This document shows, one piece after another, positions 35,968 to 45,479 of a stretch of 64,000 nt of DNA (the stretch's first letter is position 1; the number at the start of each line of letters is the position of its first letter). The notes below the pieces were generated by a model. The model did not search any database. It saw only the letters and a program-made list of their open reading frames with translations, and was not told the DNA's origin. A program made the translations under genes and the position numbers. The DNA is from Isoetes taiwanensis (lineage: Eukaryota > Streptophyta > Lycopodiopsida > Isoetales > Isoetaceae). The stretch lies in contig JAJEKV010000096.1 of NCBI GenBank assembly GCA_021234155.1, positions 1,682,010 through 1,746,009 of the forward strand, in the 5' to 3' direction.

Positions 35968-36300
35968 ATGATAGAATAGAATGGAATAATAGAATAGAGT
36001 TTTTATCGTCCACAAAGACCAAAATGGCCTATGGGATTCAAAAAAATGGCGCAATAAGTGTATTATTGTCCGAGTTAAAAAACCTCTGCTCCAAAGGGTT
36101 TTTTAGGGGGAAAACTGTGACAGGGATAGGATTGCTGTCAAATTGTACAAACTAAAGAAATACGTAGACATATCAATCAAGTGCTTGAGGACCAAGCTGA
36201 TCTCGGTGATCCATGATCTCTTGAAGGAATGATCCCAACATCCGTACGAGCAAGGTAGAAAACGTAGAACTAAAGAGACCATCAACCATAAAATAGGCGG
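35968..36300 (-). mobile_element. Second LINE 3' fragment
   Basis: The segment TTTTTATCGTCCAC(A/G)(A/G)AGACC, followed by GGCCTATGGGA and a TAAAAAACC..GGGTTTT..GGGAAAAC block, is shared with 32,965-33,090. The fragment ends in an imperfect (ATTCT)n tail at 35,968-35,998. Similarity fades near 36,300. Confidence 0.7.
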
Positions 36301-36476
36301 AGCAAAAGGGGACAAATCGCTTACATGCAATTAAAAAAATGCCAAAATAGAAGGGTGAGAAGAACAAATCTGGCAATTGGAATACATGAACAAACTGCAA
36401 TAGAGAAGATAAAATAAAGGAAACAAGAATCCTAGGAAGAATGGAAGAAATGGGACAATTGGAACAAGTATGAAAA

Positions 36477-36692
36477 TAGATAGATAGAATTTTAACGTCA
36501 CGCCACTAGGCAGCATCCAACTAGACATGTGACCACACACCACACTACATTGCTCAGTTGGGCCTTGCCCCCAACCACTTTACATTGCGTCTGTGGGTTT
36601 TGACACCCAACAGTTCAGAGTGCGATTCTGGGTGGTCTCAAGTGAGACCTATAGTTGCAAGAACTAATATGTTACCACTAGACCAAACACCC
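36477..36692 (-). mobile_element. tRNA-derived SINE-like element
   Basis: The minus strand starts GGGTGTTTGGTCTAGTGGTA, an almost canonical tRNA D-arm/A-box. A degenerate B-box region follows (ACCCAGAATCGCACTC), then an unrelated body, then the tail GACGTTAAAATTCTATC and TCTA repeats. Length (about 216 bp) and architecture fit plant SINEs. Confidence 0.6.
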
Positions 36693-36928
36693 AGACGCAA
36701 ACACTAAAACGACATGCAGACTAGGGACAAATGGAGCAATAATAGACAGTTGGAACTAAATGATGTGATGGTCGACATGGCGAGAAGAAAACGAATAAGG
36801 CAATGAAACAGTAAATGAGATAAAAAAAAATTAAAGGAGATACACTGGTTTTTAGTTGTAACACCAACAAGACCCATACCACATAAGAGACATGTAGAAA
36901 AACTAGGCTAGACATTATGGTAAGGCTG

Positions 36929-37059
36929 GGTTCACATGTAACCATCGCCGGAGAGGGACTCTATTTTGCCCTGTGCTAATTGGCAATGGCAGATGATGGT
37001 CCATGTAAAAGGGTGTGCCTTTTACACGATGGTGATGGCACCTTCACTGCATGTGAACC
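36929..37059. mobile_element. Foldback MITE, ~131 bp
   Basis: The ends are a perfect 10-bp inverted repeat, GGTTCACATG at 36,929 and CATGTGAACC at 37,050, with weaker pairing inward (CCATCGCC with GGTGATGG). A second perfect 9-bp hairpin, TGTAAAAGG and CCTTTTACA, lies at 37,004-37,026. No transposase is present. Confidence 0.6.
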
Positions 37060-38348
37060 ACCTCTAAGTGCACATGATTGGCAATGTGCATTATGTTCAT
37101 GGTTATTACAGGATTGATAACGAGTAATGTTTTGTTCTTTGAAGCATTTTGAGTTTGGTATATACTAAAACTTTAAAGGACTATAGTAATGTAGTAGAAT
37201 GCCATGTCACTATACCTGCTTTTAACAAAATTTAGGGAGGAAGGGGATTTGAACCCCAACAATTTCCAAAAATCATAAATAAATGTCCTCATCCAATTTG
37301 AGTCCTGCTATTATACCAAATTGCAAGAGTTACAAGTACAGCTTGCAAACAAAGTATGAAAAGTGACCACTTTCAATTAGACCAGTTTATACCACTTTCA
37401 ATTAGACCAGTCTATGATAAAAACGACCTTGTGAGGCATTGCAGTACTCATATGCAAGCTAGTTCCTAGTTTCCATATTGGCAGTCGCCTAATTTAAAGC
37501 CAAGAATGAGAGTAAACAGTAAGAGAATTGAGCCTTTCAAATATTAAACAAGGTGCTGCACACAAGTATTGCCTTTTGGTGGCCTGAAAATATGTTTTCA
37601 TAGTTTCTGTAGAGAGTAGCTTAGGTTTCATCATTTCATAGTTTGCTTGTTTTGTGTTGTAGAACTTAGTAGATTCTAGAATGGGGCTCGTATGAAAATG
37701 ACAAAAACCTCCCGATAGATAGGCTTCTCATTCATCTCAGCAGATTTTCTACAATGGTGGATATTGAGTAGCCGCACACATGCGAACTACCCATGAAAAA
37801 ATAAAGGAAATGTCCAATTATACAACTTGGACCTTAAAAAATACAATGCTAATAGATGTTTGGTTTGTGTACCTGCCGAAAGCTTATCACCGGGATTAAA
37901 AGATCCTGCCCTTTCGGGTTTTTGAGGAAAAACCCTAGTGATAAGCCTTCGGCAAGGGGCTTGGACAAATGTAAAGCCGAAAAATCGCTCCAAAAAAACC
38001 CACGAATGGAGAAGTCGAAGCTATTGTCGCTTTCCAACCTGTACCTGCACATCACCAACACTAGAACAAATGTGAAAAAACAAACCTCTCAAAGTGGAAG
38101 GGCTGATCACGCGTGCCATGTGACAACAAAAGAAAAACCTCTTCAAATAGAGGGGCGCCAAGCGACAAATACATTAAACAATTAAGGGGTGGGGAGGGTG
38201 GGTTTCAAAGAATAGAGAATAAGGTACTGCTGAGAGAGAAGAGGAAGCGCCGATGAGATAAAGATGAGGAACCTCGCCTAATATAGCAATCTCCCAACCA
38301 GAGAAAGCATGCAATGCATGCATGCGAGACATGCATGCGCGCCCTCTC
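37060..38348. other. Unassigned spacer containing a stem-loop
   Basis: A stem-loop pairs GCCGAAAGCTTATCAC (37,875-37,890) with GTGATAAGCCTTCGGC (37,938-37,953), with one mismatch. Inside it GGGTTTTTGAGGAAAAACCC forms a second hairpin. That inner motif resembles the GGGTTTTCGAGGGAAAACC block of the LINE 3' ends, so this may be a third, older relic. No gene is seen. Confidence 0.45.
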
Positions 38349-38890
38349 CACTACAAAACCAAAGCCCTGTTACGACGTCTATTACGACGTCCAGACGTCG
38401 TTTGCACGTCGATGATCGACGTCGCAACGTCGATAAACGACGTCTATTTCGACGTCGGAGCGTCGATATACGACGCTTTATGCGCCGCTATACGGCGCCG
38501 CAATCGCGGCGCCTTTTAAGCGGCGACATTACATGACATCGCTCAACGCCGTTCGCAGGCATTATCGCGGTCGACCACGCGGCTCGCCGCCAGAGTGACC
38601 GCGCCAAATACGTACGGGCGGGCGTGGCGATGACCGGCAACGCCGCTCAACGATGACAAGTACACGCCATCATGTCCGGCCCAGCGTTGCCAGCGCGTTA
38701 CCGAAGGCCGGCGGGCGGCGGCGTGTGAAACGCCGCTCAACGACGCTGTCCGGGCGTATCGTCCACCGCCTGCGTGCATGGCTATCGGCTTTCTGGCTCC
38801 GGCGCCACGCTTTATTAACGCCGTTCAACGACGCCAGCCGACGGCGATGCCGCGCGCACAAACGCCGCTCAACGACGATTAAGGAATTTT
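38349..38890 (+). mobile_element. CACTA (En/Spm-type) transposon end with subterminal repeats
   Basis: CACTACAAAACC at 38,349-38,360 is a CACTA terminal inverted repeat. It is followed by a dense run of ACGACGTC, GACGTC and ACGTCG motifs (38,371-38,475), then GGCGCCGC-AATC-GCGGCGCC (38,494-38,513). CGCCG(C/T)TCAACGA motifs follow at about 38,641, 38,730, 38,819 and 38,862. Arrays of short motifs just inside the ends are where CACTA elements bind their TnpA-type protein. GC content is far above both flanks. No matching TTTTGTAGTG end was seen to the right, so the element is incomplete or its other end is lost. Confidence 0.8.
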
Positions 38891-39310
38891 GATAAAAAAT
38901 ATTTATTTAATATTATTCAATATGATTTAACCACGCTTAATATTCATATGCAAAATTAACAAATATTTAATATAAATAAATATTTAGTAATATTTATTAA
39001 TATTAATATTATCAATAATATTAATAGTATTAATAAATATTAAATATGAACAAAATAAATCGAGAATAAATATTTAAAAATTTAAAAAATTCGAAAAATA
39101 GAAACAAATATTGATTAAATTATATTAATGGTAGATAAGCATTATTGTTTAATATGTAATTAAATGTTTAATAAATCTAAGAATAAAAAAAAAAGAATCG
39201 AGCATAAAATTAACATAACAAAAAATCACAAATAATAAGAACAAAGCATAAAAAATTTAAATTGAATTCAATTAATATATTTCACAATGTAATTTGCACA
39301 TTACAAAATA
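38891..39310. other. Very AT-rich spacer
   Basis: The sequence is almost entirely A and T, with many AATATT and ATTAATA motifs. Composition changes abruptly at about 38,890. No gene is seen. Confidence 0.8.
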
Positions 39311-39879
39311 TATTAAGTCTTTAGTTGTTGCTCTCTTCTTCTTCTTCTTCTTCATTGGCTTCGTCTTCATTTACCCTCGCATTATATTGTATCGCAACAA
39401 TTAGTTCATTGTAGTCACAAATAATTATCTAATGAATGATACACACTTCATCCCCCTTTCACGCCAAGATTGGCGTCTGATGGTCGCATGATCGCCTTTG
39501 TTTGAAGGCCCTTTCGCTTCATCTTTAGCGCGTAATGCGACCAAAGAAATGACGCCTAGTGAGAATGAGCACCAAAACTAATGTTAGTGTTCAACTCGAG
39601 AACCTACATTATAAACCAAATTTATACTTACAAATAGCTTATCCGTAAAGCCATAACCGCCGGACCAGTCTTATTGGCACTATGGTCGCCACTTGCTTCG
39701 TCGTACCTCGCGTCCAAATACGCCTTTGTTCTAGCTTCCCTTTCTTTGATAATATGTTGGCCTTCAAACACTACAATGCAATACAAGGACTTAGTCCACA
39801 TGGCATCATCTAATTATACGACTCATGGGAGAGATGATGTACTTGAAATGCCTCATTAGTCAACCCGGATAGGTCGTGC

Positions 39880-40148
39880 CACTTCCTCTATCTGAGTCCC
39901 AGAGCTTTGGCAAGAGCTTTCACCGCTTCTTCGATTACCTCTGCAAAATATAAAATAAAATATGAGTACAATGAGGTTATAATGAAGAACGAAAAGAGCC
40001 TAATACCGGTGGATTTAACATGTTTACCCCGCGCTTTGAACAAAGCTCCCTCCATGAGATCTCTCCCGACTTGAGCTCGGGATATTCTCGCTTCTAAAAT
40101 CTCCTTGATCCTCTCTTTTTCCTCATCATAGGCTCCCCGAAGTTCCAT
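39880..40148 (-). other. Candidate two-exon ORF fragment
   Basis: From ATG 40,148 the minus strand reads MELRGAYDEEKERIKEILEA through a helical, charged stretch to KHVKST. A plausible intron follows (GTATTAGG to TATTTTGCAG, about 80 nt), then EVIEEAVKALAKALGLR and a stop. Its position inside the likely CACTA element suggests a decayed element-encoded or captured protein. The family is not recognised. Upstream sequence to 40,760 is GC-richer with short charged frames and may be further exons. Confidence 0.35.
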
Positions 40149-40149
40149 T

Positions 40150-41227
40150 CACCCTTGTGGACGTTATGGCAAACGCTATTTGTGACATTATTAGCCATCT
40201 TCCAAAAATTGTCGCCATCTGCAGGTCGTTGTGGCGCCGCAACTTCTTGCTACTACACTCAACATAATGACTAACATATGAATATGTGTTAGTGAACAAA
40301 AAAGGCATAATTCAAGATGAACTCACTCATATTGAAAGAGATGCCTTCGTGGAGGTGGTGCGTGGTGCACGATCTTTAACAGAGCTTGAAGAGGAATTGC
40401 GTCCCACTCCGACGCGGGACGACGGTCGGCGCCCTTCGTGGGGTTCATTCTCCTCGTGTTCTGAACGGCCCCAAGATTGAATTCTCAAGGAGTGTATGAG
40501 CTATGACGTGGAGGGTCATGGGCCGCACCTCCGCCTACTTTGTTCAACGTACCGGGCGCAATCTCATCTCCATTTCTCATGGCGACATCCCGAATTGCAA
40601 GGCATTCCACCTATCTTCGGGGTTATCGCCTCGTTGATATCTCTGAGTTCCCTCGCTTCGCCTTCCTGGCGGATGCGAGGTCCTTTTCCGCCTCTCTTCT
40701 ACGGGTGATGAGAAGAAGATCCGCCCATAACCACGCGACGGCGAACATTATGCATAGGAAAAGAAGGACGAACCGCATTTACACGCTACATTTAAAAACA
40801 TTAGAACGTTAAAATAAATGGTTAACTTACATTTTATCCTAGAAAAAAATCCATACCAAATCCACACAATGGTGGAGGTGGCGGTGGTGGCGAAGCTAAA
40901 CCCGAACGACCAACTTAAGCTCTTAAAGGCCTTTGCGGGTTTAGGGTCAAGAAGGCTACCAAGCCACGCGAGAAGTAAAGTTGTGAACAATAGATATGCC
41001 ATCGTGCGCATCCCATGGTTCTTTGGACATGTGCAAAAACTTGCAAGTTATTTATATGGAGTGCGATGAATAACATAGTAGGAAAGCAACAAATGTTAGC
41101 AACATGGGAAGTTCATTACAAAACATTGGGATTTGAATAATTAAAAGTGTCTTTATATATTTGGTTATTAGACAATTAAAAAAATTTAATACTCTTAAAC
41201 ATGGCAAGATATACAATATTGTATTCA
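40150..41227. other. Possible decayed coding DNA, unassigned
   Basis: The stretch at 40,380-40,760 is GC-richer and codes in pieces on the minus strand (for example EAEKDLASARKAKRG), but no continuous gene or family can be supported. Confidence 0.3.
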
Positions 41228-42792
41228 TTATTTGAGTTGTGACAACAACAATTTTGACATCTCCAAGGCATCCATGCACTTCATGTGTCGTCTTTGTCTC
41301 ACAACCATGGTAGAAGATATTCCAACACTTTGTAAGGCTTCAACAACTTCAGAAGCTTTGGGTCGTGATGAGAATACGTCTTCACGTAGGCACATCATTC
41401 TTGTTTTTTGCTCCTCCAACTTGTCAAGACGTCGTTGGTACATATGGGTTGGATTAATCCATTGGGCATTGTTGTTATTATTAAACCACTCCATTCGTCG
41501 CATAGCTTGCACGAAATCCAGAAGCATCTCATAAATATATCCCAATGCATAGACATCATGAATTTCGTGTCCCCATACACGATCATCATCCTTTGATTTC
41601 TCAAACACAGTTTCCTCTAACCATGGATATTTTGCTTGTCCATCCGAAAGTAAGTACCGACACTTCAACAAGGGACGACGCTCTTTGGCGTAAAAATGAA
41701 TTGCATTGTCCCAATCACCAATGGCCACCCACACATTTTGGTACTCATCATCAAAATGTAATTTGACTCTCTTGCAATTAAGCTTTGTGTGAGTGAAGTG
41801 GCCTTTGTGGATCTCAACGACACCTTCTGCTAGGGCAAGAGCTATCTCTGGAACATACTGATATACAACTCGCATTTTGCTCCTAAGTTCAGCGCCTATG
41901 TGTTTGTCAGTTCTTCTTGGCGCTCTAGCAATTGCATTTGACCATCTTCTAAAACGTGACAAGTTATTAGGTAAATAGTCAAACAAGTGTGCAAGTGTCT
42001 CTCCATTCATGAAAGGTAGAATCACCATTGGCCCTATGGTATCCCCACTAGAGCTAGCAACTTCATATGCAAGTCCAATGGATGTAGCCAAAGCTGGATG
42101 CGGGCTCTTGAAGCGTATGTATCTTTGAGCCATCTCATACGTCTCTGCCCTATCTTTGCCCTTGAAAACCCATCCACTGTATAGCTCATCATCTTGGAAG
42201 TGTTGTGTTCCGTTGATTTTGATTTGATACGTGCGATGTGTTGGTTTCTCCTCAATAAGGTGTATCACATCCACGGCCTCTACGGGCATGGGATCAACAA
42301 AGATTGATGTGTTCATGTGATTCTCCAAAGAAAAGTGGGGCTTGCTAGGCCCTGCTCCACTAGAGCTTCCCCCCTGATGCAAAGCATTTTTAATTACCTC
42401 CAACTGACGTGCATTGAGATCCGCAATGATGTTCTTGTGATCCAAACGCCGCTTCTTTGAGGAATTCCATGAAGCTACCCATTCCTTGACACGAGCCTCG
42501 GCATTGGGACTTTTAAGCTGCACTTTGAATGCTTCAAACATGTCTTCAGTTCATCCATGGGGTTTCCAATCATTGGCTTTACATGTGTGTCAAGGAGAGA
42601 AGTCAACATTTCTTCTTGACCTGGCCATTTTTGTGCTAACTCAAATTGGCACTTCCTTTTCACATGTCTGACAAAATGGTCGACACGTTGACCAGTTTGC
42701 ATCTCCCGGTCGGGACTTTCGTTAGCACATATCTCATTTATGACCATGCGTCTAATCTCACTAATCATTAGTGTCTTCACAGTCGGGGCCAT
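41228..42792 (-). pseudogene. Protein-kinase-like gene, predicted pseudokinase, one frame break
   Basis: A 437-codon frame (42,541 to 41,228) has kinase-fold landmarks in order: VVEIHKGHFTHTKLNCKRVK aligns with the catalytic loop, VAIGDWDNA with the DFG segment, HDVYALGYIYEMLL with the DVYSLG helix, and SSRPKASEVVEAL with the RPxA end. The loop lacks the catalytic Asp and metal-binding Asn (H-T-K-L-N-C-K-R in place of H-R-D-L-K-x-x-N), and DFG reads D-W-D, so phosphotransfer is unlikely. The N-lobe Lys and Gly loop are not evident. An upstream frame from ATG 42,792 (MAPTVKTLMIS to NPMDEL) joins at about 42,541 through a one-base shift at a CTG/CAG-rich spot. A short Gly/Ser linker follows the N-terminal part. 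It may be a host gene or a capture by the CACTA element. Confidence 0.55.
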
Positions 42793-42829
42793 ACCTACAA
42801 ACCAATTTAGATTCATTAATCTTGCTTTG

Positions 42830-43084
42830 TGACTTTTTTCAAACCTTCATTATGAATCTTTACCTACTTTCTTAAGAGTTAGTTTCCCTTTTAATTTTTT
42901 TTTTTAAAACCAACTATTTAAATTTTTTCTTGCTCTTAACCACTCCACATCAGTGTTTCTTTGACATCCCTAACATCTTTAAAAAACAACATTCTTAACT
43001 AGAAACCCTAAAAATCAATAATGCATTTTTTTTCAAAAACCCCGCCTTGTCCAATCCTCAAAGATTTCTATTTATTGATATATT
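42830..43084. other. AT-rich spacer
   Basis: T-rich then A-rich low-complexity DNA with no gene. Confidence 0.6.
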
Positions 43085-43460
43085 AATAAAAAAAAAAAAA
43101 TAAACAAGAGTAGGGCGGTGAGCTTGGACCCGAACACCTAGTCTTCTCCACTCAAGGCGGGAGCCGACCATGCCCTTTGTCCAAGTCTCCCCAAATTTTT
43201 CTAAACTAAATACATTAATCAATAAAATTTCAAGAGTAAACGGTGAGCTTGGACTCGGAACACCTAGTCTTCTCCACTCAAGGCGGAGCCGACCATGCCC
43301 TTGTCCAAGTCTCCCCAATTTTTTCTAAACTAAATACATTAATCAATAAAATTACAAGAGTAAACGGTGAGCTTGGACCCGGAACACCTAGTCTTCTCCA
43401 CTCAAGGCGGAGCCGACCATGCCCTTGTCCAAGTCTCCCCAAGTTTTTTTTTAACCTAAA
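43085..43460. repeat. Three ~124-bp tandem repeats
   Basis: GGTGAGCTTGGAC begins at 43,117, 43,242 and 43,366. Each repeat also has CCTAGTCTTCTCCACTCAAG and TTGTCCAAGTCTCCCC. The copies are about 95% alike. The block ends about 50 bp before the Penelope-like array. Confidence 0.9.
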
Positions 43461-43510
43461 TAAAACATTAAAATTTTATTCTCCTACTCAAACTCAAATT
43501 CTTACCTAGA

Positions 43511-44282
43511 ATGACTGAAGTTGACAATGCAGCAAAAAATATGACGAAGATTATTGATAAAGAGGAGATGCTCTTTCCGATTGGTACTAACTTCTTTGAC
43601 AAAAGATGCCAGAACAACAAGGGATTGACCATCTTTGTTAAAGCACATATGGGATACAAAGATGTTGAAAGAAATTATTCTTATATCCACCGTATATGGA
43701 GAAGCTTCAGTCCATATTTCAAATGTAATTGTCAAGCATGTGCTGATACTATCACTTGGTTCGATCAAGCCGTCTGCACGCGGCTTAATCACCTTGAGCG
43801 TGTCTATCCCGTATACACAAGCTGGACGGATAGGGTCATTTATATACTTTATACAACAACATCCGAAACGACTGTCATGGCTAAACCGGTCTACATGCGT
43901 GTCGAAATGCTTATTAAAATTACGAACAAACCGGCCTCAAACCCACAATGTGATCTCAAGGCAGCCTTTGGTGACACTAAGCTAGTTGATGTATGCGGTG
44001 ATGCTAAAAGACAAGAAATTTGTGGACAAGAAGTTCAAGAACAACAATAACGAACACCGCTACTTCATATCGGACAAATAAATCCACTTATGGCGTTGAG
44101 TGTTTTCGCCACCAAGAGTAGCAAGGTCGGATGAGATCTATCCTCCAAGGCAAATGATAGCATTATCAATCTATCGATTCTATAGTGGCATGTTCCCCGG
44201 GAGAACTTCGGTGAATAAAGGGGACAAACCCGAAGGTCTACACAAGTATCCGGTGGAGAAACCGTAACGTCTTCTTTAATGA
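43511..44282 (+). pseudogene. ORF1 of the retroelement, copy 1 (5'-truncated)
   Basis: The first 227 codons of ORF1 are missing. The frame from MTEVDNAAKNMTKIIDK is open for about 179 codons and then frameshifts. Differences from the middle copy cluster at CAG/CTG sites, for example GAGCGTGTC where the middle copy has GAGCAGGTC. Confidence 0.8.
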
Positions 44283-45479
44283 CAAGATTGATTTCGGATC
44301 TCATCCGATATGACATGACATTGGTCCTTGGACTATGGCATGCTATCCCCGCCTTTAGCGGAAGACACTATCCGGGCCCACCGATTGCCCATAGTGTTCC
44401 AAAAACATGAAATTCCAAAAAAATATATCTACTTAAAATAGTCACGCTAATATCTTTGAATGATACTTTTTGGTTACGGGCATAATGTTGATTTTGATCA
44501 ATACCGTGATGATCTCTACAAACCGCTTTAAGAATGTCATGCGCAATGCTTGATAAGGCTATACAAAGTGGTTTTAGAGAAGAATCTATATTCATGATAT
44601 ATTAGTCTTAATTACGTGTGCCTACAATGTTATCACCGATATCATCGACATTTTAATCTTGAATAAGCTCCGTGTCTCGTAGCATAACAAGAGAAAATTG
44701 GTAAATGAAGGTGATCACTTCAAATACCCATGCGAGATAAGGACACGCATAAAATCACATAATGCTACAATAATTGAAGATGAACTAATGCATCTAAGAT
44801 GTGGAGATAACTTTATGAAAATAATCTGAGCAAGAAAGAAGCCGCGAGTTTAATATTACAAGCTCAAAGATAATCAGATTTGGTGATCCAATCAGGCATG
44901 AATTTTATAGTTAAATTCCAATCAATAGATTCTCGCTATGATGGAAATTAAACACATGCAAGTATAATAATAAGGAGAATGCAATCATCTCCTGCACCCA
45001 CCGGCAACGAGTCAATATCGAAATGGATATTTACGCAGATCTATGGCAGCTTGTAAGATTGGAAAGTACATAAATACATGGTTATAAGTCCTGGTCAGAA
45101 AGTTTATGCCCATGTATATGTTTAGGGCTATTCTTAACCAAAGAGGGAACATACTCCAAGATGATGCAAGAAGGAACAAGGAAACGATTTAAAGCCAATA
45201 TTGTGTCTGCATGTTTTATAGCATGTTATTTGGCTAAGAAAGAGCTTAACATTCAGACCCGGTGTTACGTGAAGGGTGTACGGTACATACTTTCTCATCA
45301 CAGTCTGCATTCAATTAAAGCTCAAGAAAACAATGAAAATCGGATTGATTATATAAATGCAATACCCGTATGTGGGATTCTCTATGCAATGCCCGCTTTG
45401 CATGTTCTTATTTTTCTGAGAACTAGCTGCAACAACGGTTCAATGCTAACCGCAGTGGCATTATGTGCGTGAGGAAGAA
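44283..45479 (+). other. Inter-ORF segment, copy 1
   Basis: This segment is homologous to 51,952-53,127. The longest open piece (45,161-45,472) reads FKANIVSACFIACYLAKKEL and then CYVKGVRYILSHH, which looks protein-like but has no recognised family. Stops occur on both sides. Confidence 0.5.

Noticed and set aside
37230-37320. tRNA T-arm-like GGGGTTCAAATCCCC on the minus strand
   Set aside because: No acceptor stem, D-arm or anticodon arm can be placed around it.
38309-38536. Arg-rich ORFs across the GACGTC region
   Set aside because: They are a by-product of CGACGT repetition in the CACTA subterminal region.
43001-43015. Telomere-like AACCCTAAA next to the Penelope-like array
   Set aside because: A single copy, no tandem TTTAGGG, so no evidence for a telomeric location.
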